Positions 1 through 9,801 are shown, counted from the stretch's first letter. The stretch: 64,000 bases of DNA from Chryseobacterium sp. (GCF_008014695.1 NZ_VOXE01000003.1:186001-250000); one strand, 5' to 3'. Translations and numbers: made by a program. Notes: generated by a model from the sequence alone, not told the origin.

Positions 1-377
1 TGGTGGGAGCCGTCATCGGGTTTTTCTGGTACAATACCTATCCGGCGCAGGTGTTCATGGGCGATACAGGAAGTCTGATGCTGGGCGGCGTAATTGCCGT
101 TTTGGCGGTGATTTTAAGAAAAGAACTGATGATTCCGGTGCTCTGCGGAATATTTCTGATCGAAAATATTTCAGTGATGCTTCAGGTGGCCGTTTTTAAA
201 TACAGAAAAAGAAAATTCGGGCTCGAATACGCACAGAATAACAGACTTTTCAAGATGTCTCCGCTTCACCATCATTATCAGAAAGAAGGATATCACGAAA
301 GTAAGATTGTGAACCGTATGGTCATTATCGGAGTCATGTTTGCGATTATCTGTCTAATCACTCTTAAAGTAAGATAG
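1..377 (+). CDS. mraY: Phospho-N-acetylmuramoyl-pentapeptide transferase MraY, C-terminal part
   Basis: Transfers phospho-MurNAc-pentapeptide from UDP to undecaprenyl phosphate, making lipid I at the inner face of the cytoplasmic membrane. Only about 125 C-terminal residues are in the window; the frame is open to the left edge, so the gene begins upstream. Visible family signatures are FMGDTGSL, which contains a conserved active-site aspartate, and the histidine cluster [10 protein letters not shown], both typical of MraY rather than of WecA-type relatives. Hydrophobic stretches on either side fit the last membrane segments. It is the first visible gene of the + strand division and cell-wall cluster, 59 bases before murD. 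Identification is secure; the start cannot be seen. Confidence 0.96.
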   Translation, partial: VGAVIGFFWYNTYPAQVFMGDTGSLMLGGVIAVLAVILRKELMIPVLCGIFLIENISVMLQVAVFKYRKRKFGLEYAQNNRLFKMSPLHHHYQKEGYHESKIVNRMVIIGVMFAIICLITLKVR

Positions 378-436
378 AGATTTGCCTGAATTGGAGAAAT
401 TTAATAATGGTTTTCCATTAAAATAAAAAAGTTAGA

Positions 437-1765
437 ATGAAAATAGTTGTTTTGGGAGGAGGAGAAAGCGGTTTTGGGGCAGCTTATTTAGCGCAAAAAA
501 AAGGTCTGGAAGTTTTTCTCTCAGACAAGGGGATCATTAACGATGAATATAAAAATCTTCTGAACGAAGCCGGAATTGAATATGAAGAAGAAAATCACGA
601 TGAAGAAAGGATTTTAGCCGCCGACTGGATCATTAAGTCTCCCGGGATTCCCAAAAAAGCCGATATTATTTATAAAATCAATCAGAAAGGAATCAGGCTC
701 TCATCAGAAATTGAATTCGCCTCAGAATTTACCACTGCCAAGATCATTGCCATTACAGGAAGCAATGGGAAAACAACCACCACCTCGCTCATCTATCATT
801 TACTCAAAAACGATGATCTGAAAGTAGGTCTGGGCGGAAACATCGGGAAAAGTTTCGCAAAGCAGGTAGCTGATGAAAATTTCGATTACTATGTACTCGA
901 AGTAAGCTCTTTTCAGCTGGATGATATTCAGAATTTCAGACCGCATATTTCTCTGCTGTTAAATTTGAGTCAGGATCATTTGGATCAGTACAACTACAAT
1001 TACGAGGAATATTCCATGGCAAAATTCAGAATCGCCGAAAATCAGGAGAATGACAATTTCTTTATTTACAATAAAGATGACATCATGAGCATGAACCTTC
1101 TGGAGAAACTTGAGATCAAGGCCCAAATGATTCCTTTTTCAACCAAAGAAAAACTAAAGGAAGGTGGTTTTGTGAACAACGATAAAATTGTGGTAAAGCT
1201 TGCAGATGAATTCTCAATGAAGATTGAGGAGCTTTCGCTTGTCGGAAATCACAATGTGGCAAACAGTTTAGCAGCCTCAATTGCCGGAAAAATTCTGCAG
1301 ATCAGCAATGAAAGCATCCGAAATTCCCTGATGACCTTTCAGGCCGTAGAACACCGGCTGGAAGACGTGGCAGAAATTGACGGTGTAAAATTCATCAACG
1401 ACAGTAAGGCAACGAATGTAAATGCAGCCTATTATGCACTCGAAAGCATGAAAAATCCAACAATATGGATCGTCGGCGGAGTGGATAAAGGAAACGATTA
1501 TACCGAAATTGAAGAACTGGTTAAAAGAAAAGTAAAAGCAATCGTGTGCCTTGGTCTTGATAATGATAAAATCATCGATTTCTTTCAGGGCAAAAAAGAT
1601 CTGATTTACAGCACTTCAAGTATGGAAGAAGCGGTAAAAGTTTCAAAATCCATCGCCGAAAAAGGTGATACGGTCTTGCTTTCGCCGTGTTGCGCAAGCT
1701 TTGATTTATTCGACAATTACGAAGACCGCGGAAACCAGTTTAAAGCAGAAGTTCTAAAAAAATAA
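437..1765 (+). CDS. murD: UDP-N-acetylmuramoylalanine--D-glutamate ligase MurD
   Basis: Cytoplasmic ATP-dependent ligase that adds D-glutamate to UDP-MurNAc-L-Ala. The 442 residues match the family length. The N-terminus has a UDP-binding Rossmann start (VVLGGGESG, residues 4-12). The Mur-ligase P-loop GSNGKTTTT lies at residues 108-116. The central domain contains NLSQDHLDQY, and the C-terminal domain contains HRLEDVAEIDG and NDSKATN, the MurD-specific block. The position between mraY and ftsW is the standard dcw order. No strong Shine-Dalgarno sequence is visible, as is usual in Bacteroidota. The start is the first ATG in frame and aligns with the expected N-terminus. Confidence 0.97.
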   Translation: MKIVVLGGGESGFGAAYLAQKKGLEVFLSDKGIINDEYKNLLNEAGIEYEEENHDEERILAADWIIKSPGIPKKADIIYKINQKGIRLSSEIEFASEFTTAKIIAITGSNGKTTTTSLIYHLLKNDDLKVGLGGNIGKSFAKQVADENFDYYVLEVSSFQLDDIQNFRPHISLLLNLSQDHLDQYNYNYEEYSMAKFRIAENQENDNFFIYNKDDIMSMNLLEKLEIKAQMIPFSTKEKLKEGGFVNNDKIVVKLADEFSMKIEELSLVGNHNVANSLAASIAGKILQISNESIRNSLMTFQAVEHRLEDVAEIDGVKFINDSKATNVNAAYYALESMKNPTIWIVGGVDKGNDYTEIEELVKRKVKAIVCLGLDNDKIIDFFQGKKDLIYSTSSMEEAVKVSKSIAEKGDTVLLSPCCASFDLFDNYEDRGNQFKAEVLKK

Positions 1766-1783
1766 AAAACTTCACAAAAAACA

Positions 1784-3022
1784 ATGAACGAACAGTATAC
1801 AGAAGACAAATTTGAATACCTGAAAGGCGACAAAGTCCTTTGGGCGGTCATCATTTTGATTTCCGTTTTCTCCATATTTCCGGTATATTCTGCAAGTTCG
1901 AATCTGGAGTATATCGTTAACAACGGAACCACAACGGGCCATGTCATGAAACACATGTTTTTTGTGGTCATCGGTTTGGGCGTGATGCGCGGGGTTGGTT
2001 TTGTAAAATATGAGCACATCGGGAAACTGAGCACCATTTTACTCGGAATTTCTGTCCTTCTGTTGATTGTAACGATGTTTTCCGGACAAACCATCGACGG
2101 AGCAAGTGCGTCGCGGTGGCTGAAGATTCCGGGAACACCTTTCTCCTTTCAGCCTTCATCTTTCGCCTATTTAACGCTCATTATTTATCTCTGCAGGTAT
2201 CTGACTAAAAAAATCAACCGGGAAAGGCTCCCAATTGAGAACATTTTATACATTTTCGGACCCATCTTATTAGTTTTCGTTTTAGTGGCGAAAGACAACG
2301 GTTCTACTGCGCTCATGATTCTGATGGTTTCCGTAGCAGTATTGATTGTCGGACAGCTGAACTGGAAGTATGTCGCAGGATTTATTTCGACCTCGGTTGT
2401 AGCGATTGTCCTGTTCATTATGGTTGCCTTAAACACCAGTCTCATTGGCGGAAACCGGGTACATACCTGGATGAGCCGTGTGGAAACATTCACAAGTGCC
2501 AAAGCAAAAACCGCTGATTTAGAAGATGAAAGCGTAAAAGCAAAAAACTATCAGGTCATGCAGGCAAAGGCAGCCATCGTTCATGGTGGCATCACCGGAA
2601 TGGGGCCTGGAAAAAGCGCTTTGAAACAGATGCTCCCACAGTCGGCCTCAGATTTTATATTTGCAATTATTGTTGAAGAATACGGCCTTTTCGGAGCTTT
2701 CTTTCTCATTACCCTTTACCTCATCATGATCATCAGGATTGTGATGATTGCAAGCAAAATGCCCGCTTTTTTCGGGTCCCTGCTCGTGCTTTCAATGGGA
2801 ATCATGATTTTTATACAGCTTTCTGTAAATATTGCCGTAGCTATCAATCTCATACCGGTAACGGGGCAGCCTTTACCGCTGATCAGTTATGGAGGAACTT
2901 CGATGCTTGTCACCTATTTCCAGCTCGGAATTATTTTAAATGTAAGTTCCAGAATTCAGGTTTATGACGAAGAAGGAATGGGAAAAAAACAAAATTACGA
3001 AGAGATAAATGATATTGCATAA
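1784..3022 (+). CDS. ftsW: Septal peptidoglycan glycosyltransferase FtsW (SEDS family)
   Basis: Integral membrane polymerase of the SEDS family (FtsW/RodA/SpoVE), which builds septal glycan strands from lipid II together with its partner FtsI. The 412-residue protein has about ten hydrophobic segments. It carries the SEDS signature near the C-terminus, TGQPLPLISYGGTSML, just before the last membrane helix, and a large central loop with the ordinary FtsW features. It sits 18 bases after murD and 23 bases before murG. FtsW rather than RodA is chosen from this position inside the division cluster; the sequence alone would allow either. Confidence 0.95.
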   Translation: MNEQYTEDKFEYLKGDKVLWAVIILISVFSIFPVYSASSNLEYIVNNGTTTGHVMKHMFFVVIGLGVMRGVGFVKYEHIGKLSTILLGISVLLLIVTMFSGQTIDGASASRWLKIPGTPFSFQPSSFAYLTLIIYLCRYLTKKINRERLPIENILYIFGPILLVFVLVAKDNGSTALMILMVSVAVLIVGQLNWKYVAGFISTSVVAIVLFIMVALNTSLIGGNRVHTWMSRVETFTSAKAKTADLEDESVKAKNYQVMQAKAAIVHGGITGMGPGKSALKQMLPQSASDFIFAIIVEEYGLFGAFFLITLYLIMIIRIVMIASKMPAFFGSLLVLSMGIMIFIQLSVNIAVAINLIPVTGQPLPLISYGGTSMLVTYFQLGIILNVSSRIQVYDEEGMGKKQNYEEINDIA

Positions 3023-3045
3023 ATATCAGTTTCAAAAATAAAAAA

Positions 3046-4155
3046 ATGAACAGAAAATTAAGAATTTTACTCAGTGGAGGCGGTACAGGAGGACATATTT
3101 TCCCTGCAATTGCTCTTGCCGATGAAATCAGAAAAAGATTTCCGGAGGCTGAATTTCTGTTCATTGGTGCCAAAGGAAAAATGGAAATGGAAAAAATTCC
3201 GCAGGCCGGTTACAAAATCGAAGGAATTGACATCGCCGGAATCGACAGGGGAAACCCTTTATCGAATTTCGGTTTGCCCATTAAAATTTTAAAAAGTGTA
3301 TCGAGATCAAAAAAAATAGTGAAAGATTTCAAACCCGATTTCGCCATCGGAACCGGCGGTTTCGCGAGCGGACCCGCTTTGTATGCCGCATCTTCACTTG
3401 GAATTCCTATTTTTATTCAGGAGCAGAATTCCCACGCCGGAATTACGAACAAAATTCTGAGCAAAAAAGCGAAAAAGATTTTCACCGCATATCCTGATGT
3501 GGAAGGTTTTGCTAAAAGCAAAACTGCCTTTCTTGGAAATCCTGTCCGCCAGAATATCATTGCCGGACTGATGGACACTGATGAGGCCAAAGAAAAACTT
3601 GGACTGGATAAAAATAAATTAACCATTCTTTCCGTCGGCGGATCTTTAGGGTCAAAAACGTTAAACGATGCCTGGAAAGAAAATATAGAAAAATTGACAG
3701 ATAAAGGCTACCAACTCATCTGGCAGACGGGAAAGCTTCAGTACAAAGAACTGAGCGAAAATGCAGCATTCAATAATTCAGAATTGGTTCAGTTGAAGGA
3801 ATTTATTGCCGATATGGCGCTTGCCTATTCTGCTGCAGATGTAATTGTTTCCCGTGCCGGAGCGATTGCGATATCGGAATTGGCGATTGCGCAGAAGCCC
3901 GTTTTACTGGTTCCCTTTCCTTTCGCAGCCGAAGATCATCAGACCAAAAACGCGATGAATCTGGTCGATAAAAAAGCGGCAAAAATGGTAAAGGATTCCG
4001 AAATGCAGGAGAAATTCTGGAATACGCTGCTTGAAATCTGCGAAAATGAAAACCTGAGACACGAAATGTCTTCAAACCTGAAGTTTTTTGCAAAACCAAA
4101 TGCGACGGAAGAAATTGTGGATGGGATTTTAGCCCAATTAAATTTAGAAAATTAA
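3046..4155 (+). CDS. murG: UDP-GlcNAc:lipid I N-acetylglucosaminyltransferase MurG
   Basis: Adds GlcNAc to lipid I to give lipid II at the cytoplasmic membrane surface. The 369-residue protein has the GT28 N-terminal glycine-rich loop GGGTGGHIFPAIALADE (about residues 11-27). The UDP-GlcNAc binding block is in the second domain (SAADVIVSRAGAIAISELA), followed by PFPFAAEDHQ. Length and both domains are complete. The stop is followed after a single base by the murC ATG, so the two genes are probably translationally coupled. Confidence 0.97.
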   Translation: MNRKLRILLSGGGTGGHIFPAIALADEIRKRFPEAEFLFIGAKGKMEMEKIPQAGYKIEGIDIAGIDRGNPLSNFGLPIKILKSVSRSKKIVKDFKPDFAIGTGGFASGPALYAASSLGIPIFIQEQNSHAGITNKILSKKAKKIFTAYPDVEGFAKSKTAFLGNPVRQNIIAGLMDTDEAKEKLGLDKNKLTILSVGGSLGSKTLNDAWKENIEKLTDKGYQLIWQTGKLQYKELSENAAFNNSELVQLKEFIADMALAYSAADVIVSRAGAIAISELAIAQKPVLLVPFPFAAEDHQTKNAMNLVDKKAAKMVKDSEMQEKFWNTLLEICENENLRHEMSSNLKFFAKPNATEEIVDGILAQLNLEN

Positions 4156-4156
4156 G

Positions 4157-5518
4157 ATGAAATCTTTAGAAACATATCAGAACTTCTACTTTGTAGGGAT
4201 CGGCGGCATCGGGATGAGCGCTTTGGCGCGCTATTTCAATGCTTCCGGGAAAAAAGTTCTGGGGTACGACAAAACCGTGACAAAACTCACTTCTGCTTTG
4301 GTATCGGAAGGGATTGACATTGTTTTTGAAGATACCGTTGATGCTAAAATTTCAGATTTAAACAAAGACAATACGCTTGTTATTTTTACTCCTGCCATTA
4401 AAAAGCTGGAGATTCTCAAGCATTTCCATGACGAAGGCTTTACCGTTCTGAAAAGAGCAAAAGTTCTCGGAATGATTACCGAAAATACCAACTGTATTGC
4501 GATTGCTGGAACCCACGGAAAAACAACGACCTCATCTCTCGTGGCGCATCTTTGTAAAGAAGCCAACCTTCCTTTCTCCTGTTTTTTAGGCGGGATTGCG
4601 GAGAATTTCAAGTCCAATTTTCATTATAATGGAAATGAATATTCAGTCGTTGAAGCTGATGAATACGACAGGAGCTTTCTCTCCCTTTCTCCGGACTGGG
4701 CGGTCATTACTTCAATTGATGCAGATCACTTGGATATTTATGGCGATGCTGCAACCATTGAACAGGGTTTCCGGGATTTTGCAGGCTTGGTTCCGGAAAA
4801 TGACCGGCTTTTTGTGAGAAAAGGAATCAACATCGGCAGAGCCTCAAAAACCTATGCCGTAAACGAGGAAGCCGACTATTATTCCGATAACATCCGCGAA
4901 GAAGGTGATAAAATCTATTTCGATTTTCACACCCCGGATGAAGAAATTGATGATTTTGTCTGGGAAATCCCGGGAATTCACAATGTTGAAAATGCAACTG
5001 CAGCCATCGCCATCCTTCACCGTTTGGGGGTTGATTTCGAAGTGATCAAACGCGGAATTGCCGGTTTCAAAGGCATTAAAAGAAGATACACGAAACACCG
5101 TTTCGAAAACGGGAAGATTTATATTGATGATTATGCACACCATCCGACTGAACTGAACGCCGTAATCGGATCGATAAAAACTTTTTATCCGAAAAAGAAG
5201 CTTTTGGTGGTTTTTCAGCCGCATCTGTTCAGCCGGACGCGCGATTTTGCGGACGGTTTTGCCGACAGTCTGAACAAAGCCGATGAACTGATCCTCCTGG
5301 ACATTTACCCTGCGCGCGAAATTCAGGAAAATTTCGAAGGAATTACTTCAAAATGGCTGTCAGATAAAATCAAACTTGAAAAAAAGGAAGTTTCAACGCT
5401 TGATGAAACTTTCGGACGAATAAAAGAGAAGGATTTCGATATTTTACTCACGGTGGGAGCCGGGAATATCGATACTTTATACGATGGAATTACAGAATGG
5501 CTTCAAAATAAAATTTAA
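4157..5518 (+). CDS. murC: UDP-N-acetylmuramate--L-alanine ligase MurC
   Basis: Adds the first amino acid (L-Ala) to UDP-MurNAc in the cytoplasm. The 453 residues have the MurC Rossmann start GIGGIGMSALA (14-24), the P-loop GTHGKTTTSS (118-127), EADEYDRSFL in the central domain, and DYAHHPTEL in the C-terminal domain. All the landmarks of a normal, active MurC are present. This matters because a second MurC-like gene lacking the GTHGKT form starts at 62846. The gene lies one base after murG and 19 bases before ftsQ. Confidence 0.97.
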   Translation: MKSLETYQNFYFVGIGGIGMSALARYFNASGKKVLGYDKTVTKLTSALVSEGIDIVFEDTVDAKISDLNKDNTLVIFTPAIKKLEILKHFHDEGFTVLKRAKVLGMITENTNCIAIAGTHGKTTTSSLVAHLCKEANLPFSCFLGGIAENFKSNFHYNGNEYSVVEADEYDRSFLSLSPDWAVITSIDADHLDIYGDAATIEQGFRDFAGLVPENDRLFVRKGINIGRASKTYAVNEEADYYSDNIREEGDKIYFDFHTPDEEIDDFVWEIPGIHNVENATAAIAILHRLGVDFEVIKRGIAGFKGIKRRYTKHRFENGKIYIDDYAHHPTELNAVIGSIKTFYPKKKLLVVFQPHLFSRTRDFADGFADSLNKADELILLDIYPAREIQENFEGITSKWLSDKIKLEKKEVSTLDETFGRIKEKDFDILLTVGAGNIDTLYDGITEWLQNKI

Positions 5519-5537
5519 GAAACAGGAGCTTTAAAAA

Positions 5538-6524
5538 ATGAAAAACAAATACAGAATACTGAAAATAGCCGTAACGGTAATCATCCTCGGGTTTTTATTG
5601 AGCTTTTCCCTGAAAAGATTCAATGATAAATCCCTGGAAAATGTTTCTGTAAACCTGACGAAAACCAAAAACCCCGTTTATTTTATTGATGAAAAAGACA
5701 TCAGGGAAATTGTAAAAAAATCGAGCCCGACAAAAAGACTTGGCGACCTCGACATTCCGGCTCTTGAAAAAAGGCTCAATCAGCTTCCGGCGGTGGACAG
5801 CGCGAATGTATTCCTTAACCTGAACGGCAAACTGAATCTGGACATCAAACAGCGCGTTCCGTCTTTCAGGCTGAATAACAACGGCAAAGATTTCTATGTT
5901 GATGAAAAAGGAAACGAGTTCCCGCTTTCCGACAACTATTCTTATCCGTGCATGTTGGTAATGGGCGATGTAAAAAAATCTGAATATAAAAAACTCGCGG
6001 AACTCATTGATAAAATTGACCGCGATGAATTCAGCAGGAAATATTTTATCGGCATTGCAAAAGAAAAGGAAAGCTACCATCTTTTCACAAGCGAAGGAAA
6101 TTACAAAGTAGAAATCGGTGATCTCGACAATATTGAAATTAAAGTGAAAGGATTTAAAACATTTGTCGAAAAATATCTAGTAGAACAGTCGCCGGAAAAA
6201 TATACCAAAATATCTGTAAAGTTTGATAACCAGATCGTTACGACTTTAAATCCGAATTTTGAAGAAAATGACAGCATTCTGGAAGTCGGGAACAAGGAAA
6301 TGGCTAAACTCCCGCTGACTGCTGCAAAAAAAGAACACGCGGAAGCCAGGACTCAAAAACCTTCACAAAAAATCGCCTCAAAACCTGCCGCAAGAAAAGG
6401 GCAGACCAAAGAAAAGTCAAAAATCACCGCTGCGAAACCTGTAACTACAGAAAAAAAGAAAAAAACCGCTTCTTCAACTGCCAAACCTGCAGCGAAAAAG
6501 AAAGCAACCGTTAAAATAGAATAA
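5538..6524 (+). CDS. ftsQ: Cell division protein FtsQ with basic C-terminal tail
   Basis: Bitopic divisome protein linking cytoplasmic and periplasmic division factors. A short basic N-terminus is followed by one membrane helix (about residues 9-26), then a periplasmic POTRA/FtsQ region to about residue 255. The position between murC and ftsA is diagnostic, because sequence conservation in this family is weak. The last 70 or so residues (about 258-328) are a low-complexity Lys/Ala/Pro/Thr tail (for example STAKPAAKKKATVK) resembling histone-H1 or AlgP tails. That tail would lie in the periplasm under normal FtsQ topology, and it makes the protein longer than I would expect for the family. The function of the tail is unknown. 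Confidence 0.88.
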   Translation: MKNKYRILKIAVTVIILGFLLSFSLKRFNDKSLENVSVNLTKTKNPVYFIDEKDIREIVKKSSPTKRLGDLDIPALEKRLNQLPAVDSANVFLNLNGKLNLDIKQRVPSFRLNNNGKDFYVDEKGNEFPLSDNYSYPCMLVMGDVKKSEYKKLAELIDKIDRDEFSRKYFIGIAKEKESYHLFTSEGNYKVEIGDLDNIEIKVKGFKTFVEKYLVEQSPEKYTKISVKFDNQIVTTLNPNFEENDSILEVGNKEMAKLPLTAAKKEHAEARTQKPSQKIASKPAARKGQTKEKSKITAAKPVTTEKKKKTASSTAKPAAKKKATVKIE

Positions 6525-6542
6525 AAAATCAAATCATATCAA

Positions 6543-7910
6543 ATGGAAACAAACGAATATTCAGTAGGTCTCGATATCGGAACTACTAAAATCGTAGCCA
6601 TTGTCGGCAGAAGAAATGCGCACGGAAAAATTGAAATTCTGGGCGTTGGGAAAGCGAAGAGCCTTGGCGTTCACAAAGGGATCGTGAATAACATTTCGCA
6701 GACCATCAATTCGATAAAAATGGCCGTCGCAGAAGCGCAGACCAGCGCAGGCGTTCCCATCAGGAACGTTACGGTGGGAATTGCCGGAAAACACATCAGA
6801 AGTCTCCAGCATTCCGACTATATTATGCGGGAACACCCCGACCAATATATTACCGAAGACGATATTGAAAAACTCAAAGATCAGGTGAAAAAACTGGTCA
6901 TGCTTCCGGGTGAAGAAATTATCCATGTTCTTCCACAGGAATATAAAGTAGATTCCGAAGGGGAAATCCAGGAACCGGTCGGCATGCACGGAAAACGTCT
7001 TGAAGCCAATTTCCATGTGGTAGTGGGTCAGATGGGGAGTATCCGCAACATCGCCCGTTGCGTTCGCGAAGCCGGCCTTGAAATGGAAGCGCTGACTCTG
7101 GAACCGCTCGCCTCTTCCGAAGCCGTTCTGACCAAAGAAGAAAAAGAGGCCGGAGTCGCCATTGTTGATATCGGCGGCGGAACGACAGATATCGCGATTT
7201 TCAAAGACAATATTATCCGTCACACCTGTGTCATTCCTTACGGCGGCGGAATCATTACCGATGACATCAAAGAAGGATGTTCCATTATTGAAAAACACGC
7301 TGAACAATTGAAGACAAAATTTGGGTCTGCCGTTCCTGAACTGGAAAAAGACAGCACTTTTGTCACAATTCCCGGACTTCACGGAAGACCGGACAAAGAA
7401 ATTTCCTTAAAAACACTGGCTCAGATCGTAAATGCGAGGGTTGAAGAGATTCTGGAAATGGTAAACACCGAACTGAAAGCGTACGGCGCCTTCGAACAGA
7501 AGAAAAAACTCATAGCTGGAATCGTTCTGACGGGTGGTGGTTCCAATCTGCGTCATCTTCGCCAATTGGCCAATTACACCACCGGGTTCGACAGCAGAAT
7601 CGGTTTTGCGAATGAATATGTCGCCAACGATAAAAACCAATATCTGAAAGGTCCCGAATTTGCAACATCCATCGGACTTTTGATGGAGAGTTTAAAGATC
7701 CGCGACAAAAAAATCCTTCCGGAAATTGAAGAAAAACCTGAAAAAACGAAAGCTCAGGAGCCTGAAAATGCCGTAAGTACAGAAATCGCAACAGAATTCA
7801 GGGCGGAAGAAACGGCAATCAGAGAAATGATTGAAACCAGGAAAGCAAAACCCACTTTCGGCCAGTCGTTAATGGAAAAAGTTAAAAAATTCTTTGAAGA
7901 AGTAGAATAA
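6543..7910 (+). CDS. ftsA: Cell division protein FtsA
   Basis: Actin-like ATPase that tethers FtsZ filaments to the membrane and recruits later division proteins. The 455-residue protein shows the actin-fold phosphate loops GLDIGTTKIVAIVG (about 9-22) and VDIGGGTTDIAIF (about 210), and the adenosine motif VLTGGGSNL (about 330). The region between the first phosphate loops fits the 1C/SHS2 domain. The end (SLMEKVKKFFEEVE) looks like the C-terminal amphipathic membrane-targeting helix of FtsA, after a variable charged linker. It precedes ftsZ by 20 bases, the normal arrangement. Confidence 0.97.
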   Translation: METNEYSVGLDIGTTKIVAIVGRRNAHGKIEILGVGKAKSLGVHKGIVNNISQTINSIKMAVAEAQTSAGVPIRNVTVGIAGKHIRSLQHSDYIMREHPDQYITEDDIEKLKDQVKKLVMLPGEEIIHVLPQEYKVDSEGEIQEPVGMHGKRLEANFHVVVGQMGSIRNIARCVREAGLEMEALTLEPLASSEAVLTKEEKEAGVAIVDIGGGTTDIAIFKDNIIRHTCVIPYGGGIITDDIKEGCSIIEKHAEQLKTKFGSAVPELEKDSTFVTIPGLHGRPDKEISLKTLAQIVNARVEEILEMVNTELKAYGAFEQKKKLIAGIVLTGGGSNLRHLRQLANYTTGFDSRIGFANEYVANDKNQYLKGPEFATSIGLLMESLKIRDKKILPEIEEKPEKTKAQEPENAVSTEIATEFRAEETAIREMIETRKAKPTFGQSLMEKVKKFFEEVE

Positions 7911-7930
7911 ATCTAAAAAAACACAGCACT

Positions 7931-9787
7931 ATGGAAAATATGAACACACACGGATTTTCATTTGATTTGCCCAAAGGAAATTCATCAATTATAAAAGTGA
8001 TCGGAGTTGGAGGCGGCGGTAACAACGCTTTGAAACACATGTACGAGAGAGGAATTCACGGCGTAGATTTCGTCATCTGCAATACCGATGCACAGACTTT
8101 GGACAACAATCCGGTTTCCAATAAAGTTCAGCTCGGGGTTACAATTACCGAAGGGCTTGGCGCAGGTGCAGATCCTGAAGTTGGGGAAAAAGCGGCCATC
8201 GAAAGCATCGAAGACATTAAAGCAGCAATGGGCCAGAACACCAAAATGGTCTTCATTACAGCCGGAATGGGGGGCGGCACAGGAACCGGCGCGGCTCCAG
8301 TGATTGCAAAAGTGGCAAAAGACATGGGAATTCTGACCGTTGGAATTGTAACTATCCCTTTTAATTTCGAAGGAAAAAGAAGACTGGAACAGGCTGATCT
8401 GGGTCTTGAAAAATTAAGAAATAATGTCGATTCTTTAATCGTCATCAATAATGATAAATTAAGACAGCAGTACGGAAATCTCGGTTTCAAATCAGGTTTT
8501 TCAAAAGCTGATGAAGTGTTGACGAACGCTGCAAAAGGAATGGCAGAGGTAATTACCGGATATTTTGATGTCAATATTGATTTCCGGGATGCAAAATCTG
8601 TCCTGGCCAACTCCGGAACGGCGCTGATGTCGAACGGAATTGCTTCCGGCGAAAACAAAGCTGAAGAAGCGGTGAAAAAAGCCCTCGATTCTCCATTGCT
8701 GAACGATAACAAAATCACAGGCGCGAAAAACGTCCTACTCCTGATCAGAAGCGGTTCCGAAGAGGTGACCATGGATGAAATCGGGGTGATTATGGATCAT
8801 ATTCAGAAAGAAGCTGGAAACACTGCTGATATTATTTTTGGAGTGGGAACTGACGAAGAATTGGGCGATGCAGTGAGCGTACTCGTTATAGCGACAGGTT
8901 TTGCAAAAGACAACCAGAAACACTCGGGACCGACAGAAAAGATCAAATTTACTTTAAATGACCACCGCGAGGCGGCTGTGCCGAAAGAATCTCCGTTCAA
9001 ACAGAGAATGGAAACCGAGGAAAACAAAAATGATGATTTTGCAGGCAAAAGCCTTTTCCGGCTGGATGATGAAGATGATGCAATAACGCCACAGTTTAAT
9101 GTAAAAACTGTAGAAAAAAAAATGACTGTTGAAGAAGAAATTTCAACCGAGATCCGTTTTTTTGACAGAAATGAGGAAATAAACGAAACGCCTCTTCAGA
9201 ATTACTCCGGAATAGAGGACGAAGTGGTGGAAACAGACCTTTTTTCATACGATGACCGTGCGGACGACAGAATGGAATCACAGTCTTTCAGTTTCGGTTT
9301 CGAAGAAAAACCTGACCTTTCCCAGAATGTGAATTCCTTATTTTCCGAAGAAAAGCCAATGGAATTCAGTTTCTTCATTGACGAACCTGTTGAAGAGAAA
9401 ACGCCACAGGCTGAGCCTGAGATGAAAATTCAGGAAACTCCGGTTCAGAAGACAGAAGTTTTTACCGAACCGAAATCAGAGCCAAAAACACCTGAAATTA
9501 AAGAGGAAAGTAACAAATTTGAAAGAGAAGATGACTTCACCTTCATCACCAAGACTTCTTCAAACGATAAAATCTTTGAAAGAAGAAACAAACTGAAGGA
9601 ATTCAATTCCCGATACCACAATCTGGATGCTGAAAACGATTTCGAAATGGTTCCTGCTTTCAAAAGAAAAAACATTGCTTTAGACGGTGGAAATGCTTCA
9701 GAACAGAACATCAGCACGTTTCTTTCGGAAAACAACGGGACCATGCAGATCAGAGAAAATAAATTTCTCAATAAAGATGTAGATTAA
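7931..9787 (+). CDS. ftsZ: Cell division GTPase FtsZ with long C-terminal linker
   Basis: Tubulin-like GTPase that forms the Z-ring. The globular GTPase domain covers about residues 18-325, with VGGGGNNA (26-33) and the tubulin signature GGGTGTGAAP (114-123). A T7-like loop (NIDFRDAKSVL, about 215) completes the catalytic site between subunits. A roughly 250-residue acidic linker follows. The conserved FtsA-binding peptide seems to be VPAFKRKN at 574-581, compared with IPAFLRK in E. coli, and it is followed by another 37 residues. The total of 618 residues is much longer than E. coli FtsZ (383). As I recall, long linkers and an internal peptide are usual in Flavobacteriia. Confidence 0.97.
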   Translation: MENMNTHGFSFDLPKGNSSIIKVIGVGGGGNNALKHMYERGIHGVDFVICNTDAQTLDNNPVSNKVQLGVTITEGLGAGADPEVGEKAAIESIEDIKAAMGQNTKMVFITAGMGGGTGTGAAPVIAKVAKDMGILTVGIVTIPFNFEGKRRLEQADLGLEKLRNNVDSLIVINNDKLRQQYGNLGFKSGFSKADEVLTNAAKGMAEVITGYFDVNIDFRDAKSVLANSGTALMSNGIASGENKAEEAVKKALDSPLLNDNKITGAKNVLLLIRSGSEEVTMDEIGVIMDHIQKEAGNTADIIFGVGTDEELGDAVSVLVIATGFAKDNQKHSGPTEKIKFTLNDHREAAVPKESPFKQRMETEENKNDDFAGKSLFRLDDEDDAITPQFNVKTVEKKMTVEEEISTEIRFFDRNEEINETPLQNYSGIEDEVVETDLFSYDDRADDRMESQSFSFGFEEKPDLSQNVNSLFSEEKPMEFSFFIDEPVEEKTPQAEPEMKIQETPVQKTEVFTEPKSEPKTPEIKEESNKFEREDDFTFITKTSSNDKIFERRNKLKEFNSRYHNLDAENDFEMVPAFKRKNIALDGGNASEQNISTFLSENNGTMQIRENKFLNKDVD

Positions 9788-9801
9788 TTAAAATCAAGAC
9801 C

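Noticed and set aside
6561-7382. Long open frame on the minus strand opposite ftsA (273 codons)
   Set aside because: It lies wholly inside ftsA, has no recognisable domain, and its sequence is a mirror of ftsA codon bias.
8128-8772. Open frame of 214 codons on the minus strand inside ftsZ
   Set aside because: It overlaps the conserved GTPase domain of ftsZ and has a low-complexity Ser/Pro/Ala composition typical of antisense shadow frames.
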